From Aliamphritea ceti (GTDB lineage: Bacteria; Pseudomonadota; Gammaproteobacteria; Pseudomonadales; Balneatricaceae), in NCBI RefSeq assembly GCF_024347215.1, contig NZ_AP025282.1:3348001-3412000 (forward strand): DNA of 64,000 nt, in the 5' to 3' direction. This document shows, piece by piece, positions 1-8,995 of this stretch; the stretch's first letter is position 1, and every line of letters begins with the position of its first letter. The translations under genes were made by a program, and so were the position numbers. The notes under the pieces were generated by a model that worked only from the letters and a program-made list of their open reading frames with translations, made no database searches and was not told the origin of the DNA.

Positions 1-663
1 AACTGTCTTACAACCTTCAGCCAGAACACCCGCTTCGTTCAGCTGGTTAATCCACAGCTCCCAATCTTCACCGCCCATAACTGTAACAGTATTAGCGATC
101 TCTTCATCAGTCGCCGGCTCAACTTCTGCATCAATGATAACGTCTTTGTTAGTATCGATAGCAGTCGAACGGTATACCTCACCGATTGGCTTCAGGCAGG
201 AACGGATAACTTCACCGGTTTCCGGCATTTTACGCACTGGAGATGCCAGTGAGTAAACCACCATATCAATCTGACCTAAGTCTTCTTTGATCAGATCAAT
301 AGTCTTTTGCTTTGCTTCATTCGAAAACGCATCGCCATTCAGGCTCCTTGCGTACAAACCTGCTTCATGTGCTTTTTTGTCAAAAGCGGCAGCGTTGTAC
401 CAGCCAGCTGTACCGGTTTTACGCTCTGTCGCTGGCTTCTCAAAAAATACACCTATGGTAGCTGCACCACAGCCAAATGCTGCTGTAATCCGCGAAGACA
501 TGCCGTAACCACTGGAGGACCCTACAACCAAAACACGCTTAGGACCGTTCTCGATCGCGCCTTTTGATTTAGTTAAATCGATCTGCTCCTGAATGTTCTG
601 CTCACAACCGACAGGGTGAGTGGTGGTACAAATAAAACCGCGAATCTTTGGTTTGATAATCAT
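1..663 (-). CDS. fabV: Enoyl-ACP (trans-2-enoyl-CoA) reductase FabV, 5' part
   Basis: This gene runs off the left edge of the window; the first 221 codons are present, starting at the ATG at 663. It encodes the FabV type of NADH-dependent enoyl reductase, which carries out the last reduction of the fatty acid elongation cycle in the cytoplasm. The N-terminus (MIIKPKIRGFICTTTHPVGC) is highly characteristic of the family. The dinucleotide-binding glycine-rich loop GSSSGYG lies at residues 48-54. The family's Tyr-x8-Lys catalytic pair would be further along and is outside the window. FabV is typically resistant to triclosan (family knowledge, not visible here). Nothing upstream suggests an operon with etfBA, which ends 343 bp away behind its own terminator. 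Confidence 0.93.
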   Translation of the reverse strand, partial: MIIKPKIRGFICTTTHPVGCEQNIQEQIDLTKSKGAIENGPKRVLVVGSSSGYGMSSRITAAFGCGAATIGVFFEKPATERKTGTAGWYNAAAFDKKAHEAGLYARSLNGDAFSNEAKQKTIDLIKEDLGQIDMVVYSLASPVRKMPETGEVIRSCLKPIGEVYRSTAIDTNKDVIIDAEVEPATDEEIANTVTVMGGEDWELWINQLNEAGVLAEGCKTV

Positions 664-958
664 TAGCTATCCACTTTGGTAAGTGCACGCCGGGCGGGCC
701 TCACATTCCGGTGAGATGCCCCTAAAACGTACGAAACTTTAAAACAGCGGCTAAAGATACCTGATTTTGGCATTTTAAGGAACCTTTAGAGTGTTATAGC
801 AGGGTCAGCTTCATGCCTTTCAGCGTCATTTACGTACACTTACAAGTCACTGAAATAAAGGAATTTAGGCTCTGTTTTCATAACAGCCTGGCTATATTAT
901 TCAACCGCTTCAGGATTACAGCCCTGCCCTTGCTCTGCCTAAGAAAACAACAGGCAAC
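664..958. other. Intergenic region upstream of fabV
   Basis: This gap holds the promoter side of fabV (transcribed leftward) and the region beyond the etfA terminator. I see no convincing coding sequence. A 60-codon rightward frame at 813-995 runs through the etfA terminator and has no ribosome binding site. I could not identify a clear operator for a fatty-acid regulator. Confidence 0.5.
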
Positions 959-992
959 AAAAAAGCCGCGCGGTCTCCCGGGCGGCTTTTTC
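959..992 (-). terminator. Intrinsic terminator of etfBA
   Basis: A GC-rich stem (AAAAGCCGC pairing with GCGGCTTTT) around a short loop, flanked by an A-run on the left and a T-run on the right. It could stop transcription in both directions. It sits 14 bp beyond the etfA stop codon. Confidence 0.85.
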
Positions 993-1005
993 TGATCGGC
1001 TGTTA

Positions 1006-1935
1006 TTACAGCTTACTGTCCAGTTCAGGAACAGCTTCAAACAGGTCTGCTACCAGGCCGTAATCGGCAACCTGGAAGATAGGCGCTTCGTCGTCTTTGT
1101 TGATCGCAACAATGACTTTAGAGTCCTTCATACCTGCCAGGTGCTGGATCGCACCGGAGATACCAACTGCAACGTACAGATCAGGTGCAACAATCTTACC
1201 TGTCTGGCCAACCTGCATGTCGTTTGGTACGAAACCGGCATCAACAGCAGCACGGGATGCACCAACAGCTGCACCCAGCTTGTCAGCAACAGAATCCAGC
1301 ATTGCGAAGTTTTCGCCGTTACCCATACCACGACCACCGGAAACGATAATCTTAGCAGAGGTCAGTTCAGGACGGTCGCTCTGAGCAACTTCATCACTTA
1401 CGAACGTAGACAGGCCTGCATCGTGTGCAGCAGCAACAGCTTCAACAGCCGCGCTACCACCTTCAGCAGCAGCTGGCTCGAAAGCAGTGCTACGAACAGT
1501 GATAACCTTGATAGCATCCAGAGCTTTAACAGTCGCAATCGCGTTACCCGCATAGATAGGACGACCGAAAGTGTCAGCGCTATCAACACGCAGGATGTCA
1601 GAGATCTGACCTACGTCCAGCAGCGCAGCAGCGCGTGGCAGAACGTTTTTAGTTTCTGGAGTAGAAGTAGCCATGATGTGGGAATAACCAGCACCCACTT
1701 CAGCAATCAGCTTAGCAACGTTTTCAGCCAGCTGGTTTGCGTAAACAGCATTGTCTGCAACCAGGACCTTAGAAACGCCAGCAACTTTCGCTGCTTCTTC
1801 AGCCGCAGCCTGACAAGCGCTACCAGCAACCAGTACGTCGATGTCACCACCAACTTGCTGAGCAGCTGTTACCGCGTGCAGTGTAGCTGCTTTCAGCGTT
1901 GAATTATCGTGTTCTGCAATGATTAACGTAGCCAT
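1006..1935 (-). CDS. etfA: Electron transfer flavoprotein, alpha subunit
   Basis: 309 residues, the normal length for EtfA. The protein carries the FAD and pairs with EtfB to move electrons from acyl-CoA dehydrogenases to ETF:ubiquinone oxidoreductase. The C-terminal FAD domain is clear: SGGRGMGNGENF near residue 200, then GQTGKIVAPDLYVAVGISGA and HLAGMKDSKVIVAINKD. The start codon overlaps the etfB stop in a TGATG arrangement, indicating translational coupling. The two acyl-CoA dehydrogenases in this window (isobutyryl-CoA at 23-24 kb, isovaleryl-CoA at 38-39 kb) are natural electron donors. No ETF:ubiquinone oxidoreductase gene is adjacent. Confidence 0.97.
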   Translation of the reverse strand: MATLIIAEHDNSTLKAATLHAVTAAQQVGGDIDVLVAGSACQAAAEEAAKVAGVSKVLVADNAVYANQLAENVAKLIAEVGAGYSHIMATSTPETKNVLPRAAALLDVGQISDILRVDSADTFGRPIYAGNAIATVKALDAIKVITVRSTAFEPAAAEGGSAAVEAVAAAHDAGLSTFVSDEVAQSDRPELTSAKIIVSGGRGMGNGENFAMLDSVADKLGAAVGASRAAVDAGFVPNDMQVGQTGKIVAPDLYVAVGISGAIQHLAGMKDSKVIVAINKDDEAPIFQVADYGLVADLFEAVPELDSKL

Positions 1936-2684
1936 CAGATCACCTTCGCTTCGTTCTTCAGTTTTTCTACCAGCTCGTCAACGCTCGCCACCTTGATACC
2001 TGCCTGACGTTCTTCAGGAGTATCGACACGCAACACTTCAGTGTGCGCTTTGATAGTTACACCCAGCTCTTCCGGCGTAGTAGTCGCCATTGGCTTCTTC
2101 TTCGCCTTCATGATGTTCGGCAGAGACGCGTAACGTGGTTCGTTCAGACGCAGGTCAGTTGTAACCAGAGCAGGCATCGCCAGCTCAACAGTTTGCAGAC
2201 CGCCGTCAACTTCACGAGTAACCAGAGCCTTATCGCCTTCGATCTTAACTTCAGATGCGAAAGTACCCTGAGCCATACCTGTCAGTGCAGCAAGCATCTG
2301 ACCAGTCTGGTTGTTATCGCTGTCGATCGCCTGCTTACCAGTAATAACCAGACCAGGTTGCTCCTGCTCGATTACCTTAGCCAGCAGCTTAGCAACGTGT
2401 AAAGATTCCAGCGTCTCATCAGACTGAACCAGAATGCCACGGTCAGCACCCAGCGCCAGAGCAGTACGGATCTGTTCCTGCGCAGCTTGTGGGCCCAAAG
2501 ACACAACAACAACTTCACTGGCAACACCTGATTCTTTCAGGCGAACCGCTTCTTCTACAGCGATTTCACAGAAAGGATTCATCGCCATTTTTACATTGGT
2601 TAGATCAACATCAGTATTATCGGACTTTACACGTACCTTTACGTTGTAATCGATAACCCGCTTGACAGTTACCAGTACTTTCAT
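1935..2684 (-). CDS. etfB: Electron transfer flavoprotein, beta subunit
   Basis: 249 residues, full length. It begins MKVLVTVKRVIDYNVKVRVK, the standard EtfB N-terminus, and contains the AMP-binding region with ALALGADRGILV and the TGKQAIDSDNNQTGQ motif near residues 115-130. The segment around DLRLNEPRYASLPNIMKAKKK is the conserved recognition loop that contacts partner dehydrogenases. It is the first gene of a two-gene operon, with etfA overlapping its stop codon by one base. The upstream region carries an inverted repeat at 2750-2767 that could be an operator. Confidence 0.97.
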   Translation of the reverse strand: MKVLVTVKRVIDYNVKVRVKSDNTDVDLTNVKMAMNPFCEIAVEEAVRLKESGVASEVVVVSLGPQAAQEQIRTALALGADRGILVQSDETLESLHVAKLLAKVIEQEQPGLVITGKQAIDSDNNQTGQMLAALTGMAQGTFASEVKIEGDKALVTREVDGGLQTVELAMPALVTTDLRLNEPRYASLPNIMKAKKKPMATTTPEELGVTIKAHTEVLRVDTPEERQAGIKVASVDELVEKLKNEAKVI

Positions 2685-3061
2685 TCGTACACCGTCCCTA
2701 TCTAAATTGTTTGGTTAATGACCGCTAAAAAAATACCCTGACTTAACCATCGATACATCAGTATCGACACATTAGGGAATTCACTTATTTTACATAGCGC
2801 CTTTTAATAAGCAATCACCTGAAAAGGTAATAAGCAATCGCCCGTAATAAGGCAAATAAAAGAAAGCTCATAAAATCGAGAACTTCTTATAAGATAGAGC
2901 GCAGCCAATTTCAATAAGAATCCTGCCTCAGGTCGCATATAGACCAGATACAGGACGACTCTGCACCAGAAACGTCATCGCCCCGCAGCCTGTCTGCTAC
3001 AGCGCATTTAAGGGATATTTTTCAATGCGTCATTAAGCGATCAGAAAACGTCCTCCCACAA
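2685..3061. other. Intergenic region upstream of etfB
   Basis: No coding sequence is evident. The stretch holds the etfBA promoter region, an inverted repeat (separate entry), and a pair of direct repeats: AATAAGCAATCACC at about 2806 and AATAAGCAATCGCC at 2829, 23 bp apart. CCTTTT and AAAAGG around the first copy could also form a hairpin. Their role is unknown. Confidence 0.5.
2750..2767. promoter_or_regulatory. Inverted repeat upstream of etfB, candidate operator
   Basis: TCGATAC and GTATCGA are perfect complements separated by ATCA. The repeat sits about 65 bp upstream of the etfB start codon, a usual position for an operator. Which regulator would bind is unknown. Confidence 0.35.
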
Positions 3062-3095
3062 AGTAAAATACCCCGCCGGTGAACCGACAGGGTAT
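3062..3095 (-). terminator. Probable terminator downstream of the DUF1127 gene
   Basis: ATACCC pairs with GGGTAT around a mostly complementary inner stem. Read on the minus strand it is followed by TTTTAC. It lies 65 bp beyond the stop codon of the small minus-strand gene. Confidence 0.55.
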
Positions 3096-3160
3096 TGCGC
3101 AATTTTTACAGACGTTAACTAAATAAGCAGGCAAATATAGCGCCAGACTTAACGACAGAC

Positions 3161-3421
3161 TTAATGCCAAAAAGGCTTATCTGCTTCGTTAAGTGCATCC
3201 GCCCTGCTCAGCCCCAGATCTTTCAGTGCTGCAGAATCAAGCTGAGCCAGCTGGCGACGCGTACGCCAGTTATGCAACCACAGCTTTAACCGGCCTTCAA
3301 TTTGCAAACCTGGCTGCTTATCTGCAGTTTTCTGCAACTTATTCTGTGTAGTCGCCTGAGTAGCACGATTAGCGTTTAAGTTAAGTTTTTCTGGCTTATA
3401 GCATGGATTAAACGTGGTCAT
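3161..3421 (-). CDS. DUF1127 domain protein
   Basis: 86 residues. The C-terminal half is a clear DUF1127 (YjiS-like) domain: WLHNWRTRRQLAQLDSAALK, then a DLGLSRADALNEADKPFWH ending. These small, arginine-rich proteins have been linked to RNA-related phosphate and carbon metabolism in alphaproteobacteria, but the function here is unknown. The first 45 residues are polar and variable. The start is supported by GAGGAG a few bases upstream. The gene is divergent from a GcvA-type LysR gene, a common neighbour of DUF1127 genes, which suggests the regulator controls it. Confidence 0.88.
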   Translation of the reverse strand: MTTFNPCYKPEKLNLNANRATQATTQNKLQKTADKQPGLQIEGRLKLWLHNWRTRRQLAQLDSAALKDLGLSRADALNEADKPFWH

Positions 3422-3600
3422 TTCAATACTCCTCAGCGCAAAACCTATTAAGGTCTTATCTACAGCGCTTAGCTTTTTTATACGTTATGTATGCGTTGTG
3501 TATGGGAGTATTCTTGTATATGGCAGTGATCACGACAAACGATTAGTTTTTACATATACTTAAGAAAATCTTACTTATATATTTTTTTCAGGATGTCCAG
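3422..3600. promoter_or_regulatory. Divergent promoter region between DUF1127 and LysR genes
   Basis: This 179-bp space must contain both promoters. It includes repeated TATG-rich segments around 3480-3525 (TACGTTATGTATGCG, GTTGTGTATGGG), which could be part of a LysR-type binding region. No precise operator can be defined by eye. Confidence 0.4.
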
Positions 3601-4542
3601 ATGAACCGATTACCGCCACTTAAAGCGTTACAGGCATTTCGACACGCCGGCGAAAGCGGCAGCTTTAAAGAAGCCGCTGAGCAGTTACACGTCACTCAGG
3701 CCGCTATAAGTCAGCAAATTCGTGGTTTAGAAGAGCATCTTGATATTCGCCTGTTTCAACGAAAAACACGGGAAGTAAGCCTGACCCCTGAAGGCCAGAT
3801 ACTGCTAAACCATATCAGTAAGGCCTTTAGGCATATCGAAACAGGTGTACTGGAACTCAGTAAAGATCCTTACCCCGATCAGCTTACCCTGAGTGCACTG
3901 CCATCTTTTGCCGCACGTTGGCTGGTACCACGGCTAGGGTTCTTTCAGCAGCACGCTGAAGACATCAGTATCAGACTCAGCCCCAGTCTTGGGCTCGCCA
4001 GCTTCGACGATAAGAGCCTGGATTTAGCGATCCGTTTCGGTATCGGAGAATATCCAGGACTGGAATCACGGCTTTTACTGGAAGACTATTTACTACCGGT
4101 TTGCCATCCGTCATTGCTGGATCCGGAACAACCGGTGAAACCACAGCTGACTAAAATGCCAATGCTGATTGATCAGGCGCCGGATGTTCAGTTCATCAGC
4201 GCTGAAGTTGAAGTAGCATTAGGGTTTTCAATGGAAAAGAGCAAATCCAAACTCTATGTTTCAGATGCAAACATGCTGGTTGAAGCGCTCCTCAGTGCAC
4301 AGGGGCTGGCAATGATGCGCTTCAGTCTGGTCTATGAATTACTGCAACGTGGCCAGTTAATCTGCCCTGCCGCTGTTGCCGTTAAATCAGCTTACAGCTT
4401 CTTTATGGTCGCGCCGCCTGCACACTTTCAGCGGGAGAAAATCATCCGCTTTGAAAGCTGGCTTAAAGAAGAATTAAAAGTCATAGAAAACGGCTGGCAA
4501 ACATTCAGCCAGCAACATGATTTAAAAGATCTTCACTCATAA
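3601..4542 (+). CDS. LysR-family transcriptional regulator, GcvA type
   Basis: 313 residues, full length for the family. The N-terminal winged helix-turn-helix (residues 1-65) opens with MNRLPPLKALQAFRHAGESG and includes HVTQAAISQQIRGLEEHL, the recognition helix region typical of GcvA-like regulators. The rest is a periplasmic-binding-protein-like effector domain. AGGA upstream of the ATG supports the start. GcvA-type regulators next to DUF1127 genes usually act on that neighbour (inference from gene order). The effector is unknown. Confidence 0.9.
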   Translation: MNRLPPLKALQAFRHAGESGSFKEAAEQLHVTQAAISQQIRGLEEHLDIRLFQRKTREVSLTPEGQILLNHISKAFRHIETGVLELSKDPYPDQLTLSALPSFAARWLVPRLGFFQQHAEDISIRLSPSLGLASFDDKSLDLAIRFGIGEYPGLESRLLLEDYLLPVCHPSLLDPEQPVKPQLTKMPMLIDQAPDVQFISAEVEVALGFSMEKSKSKLYVSDANMLVEALLSAQGLAMMRFSLVYELLQRGQLICPAAVAVKSAYSFFMVAPPAHFQREKIIRFESWLKEELKVIENGWQTFSQQHDLKDLHS

Positions 4543-4773
4543 GCTTTTATTTATAAGCCTTAATGTAAGACGACCTGGGCACAGCTCACCGGCAACTGAT
4601 TCACTTAAGCAAATACTAATATAACCGCCAGGAATAAGTGCATTTTTACTTTGAATTGCAATCCGGTTAAGGTAGGCACTTTCTGCGCGAATACGGCTAT
4701 TTTTCAGCCCGCCAGACACTTCTTTACACAGCTTTAAAAAAGCCGCGACCCCGTTAAATTTGGAGTTAACACC

Positions 4774-5736
4774 ATGAAATTCACTACTATTGTCAAGGCA
4801 GCAGCTTTGGCGGCAGGCGTACTTTGTACAACTGCGCAGGCCGCAGATCAGACTTACATCGCGACCACCGCTATTGTTGAACACCCAGCTCTTGATTCGG
4901 TTCGCGCAGGCATTAAAGACAGCCTGATGGAAAACGGTTACACCGAAGACAACCTGAAATTCACCTTCGAAAGTGCTCAGGGCAGCCCGGCAACTGCGGT
5001 ACAGATCGCCCGTAAAATGGTCGGTGATGAGCCTGATCTAATCGTTGCTATTGCAACCCCTTCCGCTCAGGCAGCAGTAACTGCCAGCGAAAACATCCCG
5101 GTTATTTTCTCAGTAGTGACTGATCCATTAGGCGCTAAACTGGTGAGCAACATTGAAAAGCCAGGCGGTAACGTAACCGGTCTGTCTGACATGCTGCCTC
5201 TGGCGCAACAGCTGGAACTGCTGCAGGAAATCATGCCAAACCTGAAAACCCTGGGCGTACCTTACAACCCGGGCGAGCCAAATGCGGTATCCAGTGTTGA
5301 AGCTCTGAAAGTTATCGCTAAAGAGAAAGGCATCAAGATCATTGAAGCGCCAGCGCCAAAATCATCTGATGTAGCATTTGCCAGCCAAAAGCTAATTGGC
5401 AAAGCTGACGCTATTTACTGCCCTATCGACAACACCATTATTTCTGCCCTGGAAGCGGTTGTTAAAACCGGTATCGACGGTCAGATACCTGTATTCGCTG
5501 CTGACACTGACTCTGTTGCCCGCGGTGCTATCGCAGCGCTGGGTTTCAACTACTACGACCTTGGCAAGCAAACCGGTGAACTGGTTCTGCGTGTACTGAA
5601 CGGCGAAAACGCCGGTGACATCCCGGTTAAATTCGCTGAAGGTACTAACCTGGCTATTAACCCTAAAATGGCTGCACGCATGGGAATTGAAATTCCTGCC
5701 AGCGTAACTGCCCGCGCGACTCAAGTGATCGAGTAA
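4774..5736 (+). CDS. ABC importer substrate-binding protein (TrpX/DUF534 family)
   Basis: 320 residues with a Sec signal peptide, probably cleaved after AQA at residue 23. The mature protein belongs to the COG2984/PF04392 binding-protein family, with segments such as DLIVAIATPSAQAA, NIPVIFSVVTDPLGAKLV and NVTGLSDMLPLAQQLELLQE that are typical of it. It is first in a three-gene operon with a permease and an ATPase. Relatives of this importer class include TrpXYZ, but the substrate varies and cannot be read from the sequence. GGAG lies close upstream of the ATG. Confidence 0.9.
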   Translation: MKFTTIVKAAALAAGVLCTTAQAADQTYIATTAIVEHPALDSVRAGIKDSLMENGYTEDNLKFTFESAQGSPATAVQIARKMVGDEPDLIVAIATPSAQAAVTASENIPVIFSVVTDPLGAKLVSNIEKPGGNVTGLSDMLPLAQQLELLQEIMPNLKTLGVPYNPGEPNAVSSVEALKVIAKEKGIKIIEAPAPKSSDVAFASQKLIGKADAIYCPIDNTIISALEAVVKTGIDGQIPVFAADTDSVARGAIAALGFNYYDLGKQTGELVLRVLNGENAGDIPVKFAEGTNLAINPKMAARMGIEIPASVTARATQVIE

Positions 5737-5752
5737 GGAACCCTCACCCACA

Positions 5753-6667
5753 ATGTCTTTATTTTCATTCATGGGTACCCTGGAGATCGGCCTGATATTC
5801 GGGCTGGTCGCCATGGGCGTATATCTGACCTTCCGGGTACTCGACTTCCCGGACCTGACTGTTGACGGCAGCTTTACCCTGGGCGCAGCAGTCACTGCTG
5901 CACTGATCGTCAGCAGCGTTAACCCTTATCTCGCAACATTTGCCGGATGCCTGGCAGGTGCAGCAGCAGGCGTTGTTACCGCATGGCTTAACCTGCGGTT
6001 TAATATTCTGCATTTGTTAGCCAGTATTCTGACCATGACCGCGCTGTATACCATTAACCTGCGCGTCATGGGCAAACCTAACCTGGCACTGATTACTGAT
6101 CCGACAGTTCTGACACCATTTGAAGGTTTAGGGCTGGCAAACATGTACCTGAAGCCGCTCTTCGTCGGCGTGTTCGTGATCACTGTTGGTATTTTACTGG
6201 CACTTTTTCTACGTACTCAGTATGGCCTGGCCATGCGGGCAGTCGGTGCCAATAAGCGTATGGCGCAAGCCAACGGCATTGTTGTTAAAGAAAAAGTCTA
6301 TGCTGGCCTGGCACTTTCTAACGGCCTGGTCGCACTGGCCGGTGCCCTGTTTGCACAAACCAACGGCTTTGCCGACTCCACAATGGGCATAGGTACCATA
6401 GTTGTTGGTCTGGCAGCAGTTATCGTTGGTGAAACTCTGCTAAGCAGCCGCAAAATGCTGATCATCATCTTTAGCTGTATTGTCGGCTCTATTCTTTACC
6501 GACTGGCAATTGGCTTTGCGCTCAACGCAGACTTCCTTGGATTTAACGCATCGGACCTCAACCTGATCACCGCCTTGCTGGTTGGTCTTGCACTGGTACT
6601 GCCACAACTGCGTAAAGAATGGAAAGCCAAGCAAGCAGCTATTAAAGCCAACGGAGGTGATGCATGA
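5753..6667 (+). CDS. ABC importer permease (COG4120 type)
   Basis: 304 residues, almost entirely hydrophobic with about eight membrane segments. The family signature is visible in GLIFGLVAMGVYLTFRVLDF near the N-terminus and in the LDFPDLTVDGSF segment typical of this permease type, which is distantly related to LivH/LivM. It starts 16 bp after the binding protein gene and its last codons overlap the ATPase start in an ATGA arrangement, so the three are co-translated. It forms the channel of the importer. Confidence 0.9.
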   Translation: MSLFSFMGTLEIGLIFGLVAMGVYLTFRVLDFPDLTVDGSFTLGAAVTAALIVSSVNPYLATFAGCLAGAAAGVVTAWLNLRFNILHLLASILTMTALYTINLRVMGKPNLALITDPTVLTPFEGLGLANMYLKPLFVGVFVITVGILLALFLRTQYGLAMRAVGANKRMAQANGIVVKEKVYAGLALSNGLVALAGALFAQTNGFADSTMGIGTIVVGLAAVIVGETLLSSRKMLIIIFSCIVGSILYRLAIGFALNADFLGFNASDLNLITALLVGLALVLPQLRKEWKAKQAAIKANGGDA

Positions 6668-7467
6668 TTCGCTGTGAACAACTCCGAGTAACCTTTAACG
6701 CTGGCCTGCCGACTGAAAAGAAAGCCCTTCGCGGCATCGATCTTGAAATCCCTCAGGGCGAGTTCGTCACTGTTATCGGCTCCAACGGCGCGGGTAAGTC
6801 AACATTGCTCAACGCAGTCGCTGGCGACATTCCAGCCAGTGGCGGCAAAATTCTGTTCGGCGACAAAGACGTTACGAAAACCCCTGCAACTGGCCGTACT
6901 AAAGACGTTGCCCGGGTATTCCAGGACCCTCTTGCAGGCACCTGCGCCAGCATGACCGTTGAAGAGAATATGGCACTGGCTTATGGCCGGGGCTCACGTG
7001 GTAAGTTGTCATTCGCGCTCAACGATAAGCTCCGGGTTATCTTCCGTGAACAACTGAGCCGTCTTAATCTGGGGCTGGAAAACCGTCTCGATTCAGAAAT
7101 GGGGCTGCTGTCTGGTGGTCAACGCCAATCTGTCAGCCTGCTGATGTCTGCCCTGCAACCGAGCAGCATCCTGCTATTGGATGAGCACACCGCCGCACTG
7201 GATCCGAAAACGGCTGCACTGATTATGGATATCAGCGCCCAGATCATTGCTGAGAAACAACTCACAGTGATGATGGTGACGCACTCAATGCGTCAGGCAC
7301 TGGATTTCGGCAGCCGCACACTGATGCTACATGAAGGCAAGATTGTGTTCGACCTTGCAGGTGAAGACCGCAGTAACTATGAAGTCAGCGACCTGCTCGA
7401 CCTGTTCGCTAAAGCCCGGGGCGGTGATGAAGCACTGGACGATGACAAATTGTTACTAGGTAGCTAG
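6664..7467 (+). CDS. ABC importer ATPase (COG1101 type)
   Basis: 267 residues with all nucleotide-binding motifs: Walker A GSNGAGKST near residue 38, signature LSGGQRQ near 147 and Walker B with ILLLDEHTAALDP. DEHTAALDP in place of the usual DEPT is typical of this ATPase subfamily. The start overlaps the permease stop by four bases. An intrinsic terminator follows at 7529, closing the operon. The transported compound is unknown; aromatic amino acids are one precedent for the family. Confidence 0.92.
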   Translation: MIRCEQLRVTFNAGLPTEKKALRGIDLEIPQGEFVTVIGSNGAGKSTLLNAVAGDIPASGGKILFGDKDVTKTPATGRTKDVARVFQDPLAGTCASMTVEENMALAYGRGSRGKLSFALNDKLRVIFREQLSRLNLGLENRLDSEMGLLSGGQRQSVSLLMSALQPSSILLLDEHTAALDPKTAALIMDISAQIIAEKQLTVMMVTHSMRQALDFGSRTLMLHEGKIVFDLAGEDRSNYEVSDLLDLFAKARGGDEALDDDKLLLGS

Positions 7468-7528
7468 TTTTAGCGCCTTATTAAAACTCCAGTACTAAAC
7501 GCCTGAATTAGCTTTCTTAAGCAGCTTC

Positions 7529-7556
7529 AAAACGCCCCGATTTATCGGGGCGTTTT
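7529..7556 (+). terminator. Intrinsic terminator of the three-gene ABC operon
   Basis: A perfect 12-bp stem, AAAACGCCCCGA pairing with TCGGGGCGTTTT, with a TTTA loop. It is symmetric enough to act both ways. Confidence 0.92.
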
Positions 7557-7622
7557 CTTATCCATCATCACTTGGTATAAAGAATTCAGTTAGCCTGGTA
7601 CAAACACACGGAACTCAGCAAT

Positions 7623-8504
7623 ATGGCAACAATATTTGAACATACCCAGACTAACATTCTGGTGATTCCCCAAGCGCTGTTTGCCATGCAAGACGTAACA
7701 ATAATCAACCAGGATCAACACTCTGTAATCTTCTATAAAGCCCTACAGAATGATTTAACAAACATCGAGTTTTACACCAACAGCCCCTGTTTCATTTACA
7801 TAGACAGTGGCCGTGAAGTCATCACTAACAGCGCAAATGAATCCATTGAACTTCTACCAGGCGATTCCGTATTCATTCCTCAGGGCTTAAATCTTCATTC
7901 TGATTTCGTTAAACAAACCGAATCACTCAGTGCTTATCTGGTATTTTTCAGTGATCAGACCATCACCGACTTTCTGGCTCGTATAAAACAATTGCCTGAC
8001 GCTGATACTGCCCCTGCAGAACCCCATCTTTTACCAAAAAATCCTGATCTGAGGTCGTTCTTCACCTCTGTTAGCCGTGATATACAAGACCCGGGCTACC
8101 TGGCAACTAAACTGCATGAATTGTTGTTTCTGATTGCCAACGAAAGTGCCAAACAAAAACTGTATAAATGCCTGTTAAATATTAAAACGAAATTACCAAA
8201 ACGAAACCTGGCACGCCTTCTAGAACAACATGACATTATTCAGCTTAGCGTGACTGATTTGGCCAATATATCTGGCAGAAGTATTTCGAGCTTCAACCGC
8301 GACTTTAAAAACATCTACGAGATGTCCCCTAAACAGTGGCTACAGGAAAAACGCCTCTGTCATGCAAAGACCCTACTGGAAGAACAAAACATCTCAGTGA
8401 CGGAAACAGCTATGGCTGTCGGCTACGAAAACGTATCAAACTTCATCAGGGCCTTTAAAATAAAATACGGCGTGACGCCTAAACAAATAAAGCTCAGCAA
8501 ATGA
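7623..8504 (+). CDS. AraC-family transcriptional regulator
   Basis: 293 residues. The first 110 residues form a cupin-like ligand domain (for example SIELLPGDSVFIPQGLNLHS). The last 100 residues form the AraC double helix-turn-helix, with VTDLANISGRSISSFNRDFK as the first motif and VTETAMAVGYENVSNFIRAF as the second, ending in the usual KYGVTPKQ. The next gene downstream, an ABM-domain protein in the same direction, is a plausible target, but there is no direct evidence for it. Confidence 0.88.
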   Translation: MATIFEHTQTNILVIPQALFAMQDVTIINQDQHSVIFYKALQNDLTNIEFYTNSPCFIYIDSGREVITNSANESIELLPGDSVFIPQGLNLHSDFVKQTESLSAYLVFFSDQTITDFLARIKQLPDADTAPAEPHLLPKNPDLRSFFTSVSRDIQDPGYLATKLHELLFLIANESAKQKLYKCLLNIKTKLPKRNLARLLEQHDIIQLSVTDLANISGRSISSFNRDFKNIYEMSPKQWLQEKRLCHAKTLLEEQNISVTETAMAVGYENVSNFIRAFKIKYGVTPKQIKLSK

Positions 8505-8595
8505 CTAATATTTGATACTTTTGGCTGCTCTTAAGCAGTTACCCAACATTCCTTTGTTTATGGTTCATTAAAATCAAATATCAAAGGAAAACAAC

Positions 8596-8886
8596 ATGAA
8601 TGTTCGCGTTACGCTCAACTGCAAGCTAAAGCCACACACACTTCAGGACCTACAGCCATTTCTGAAAGAAAACCTGCCAAACGTCAGAAATTTTGCAGGT
8701 AATATCCAGGTGAATGTTCTGCTGAATAAAGAACACAACGAAATGTTACTGGATGAAGAATGGCAGTCAGTAGAAAGCCATCAGGCTTATCTGCAATTCA
8801 TCCAAAACAACGGCGTAATGGAACAACTAAGCCACTTTTTGGATGCACCGCCAGAGATAAAATATTTCCACCTGTCAGAACTGTAA
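8596..8886 (+). CDS. Antibiotic biosynthesis monooxygenase (ABM) domain protein
   Basis: 96 residues, a single ABM-type ferredoxin-like domain. The layout is right for the family: an N-terminal beta strand (MNVRVTLNCKLK), a helix, then the strand-loop EEWQSVESHQAYLQF near residues 54-69, which resembles the EWxSxEAHxxH core. Members are often cofactor-free quinol oxygenases or dimeric proteins of unknown role. AAAGGA upstream supports the start. A convergent terminator follows. Confidence 0.72.
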   Translation: MNVRVTLNCKLKPHTLQDLQPFLKENLPNVRNFAGNIQVNVLLNKEHNEMLLDEEWQSVESHQAYLQFIQNNGVMEQLSHFLDAPPEIKYFHLSEL

Positions 8887-8937
8887 ATTAATAACGCTAA
8901 CGGCAGGTAGCAGCAAGCAATAGCCAGCAAAACCTTA

Positions 8938-8963
8938 AACGCCCCGAACCTTCGGGGCGTTTT
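8938..8963. terminator. Bidirectional terminator between convergent genes
   Basis: AAACGCCCCGAA pairs with TTCGGGGCGTTT around a two-base (CC) gap. It lies between the ABM gene (plus) and the GNAT gene (minus) and serves both. Its stem shares the core CGCCCCGA with the terminator at 7529. Confidence 0.9.
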
Positions 8964-8995
8964 GTTTCTCTCACTTCGCATTGGTTGCGGCTGTT

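Noticed and set aside
813..995. 60-codon plus-strand frame
   Set aside because: It runs through the etfBA terminator hairpin, has no ribosome binding site and has no recognisable composition.
4537..4884. 115-codon minus-strand frame
   Set aside because: It is antisense to the start of the ABC binding protein gene and its signal peptide region; no family is recognisable.
7529..8963. Terminators at 7529 and 8938 share the core CGCCCCGA
   Set aside because: Noted as a possible mobile or uptake-related repeat, but each is well explained as an ordinary terminator and only the stem is shared.
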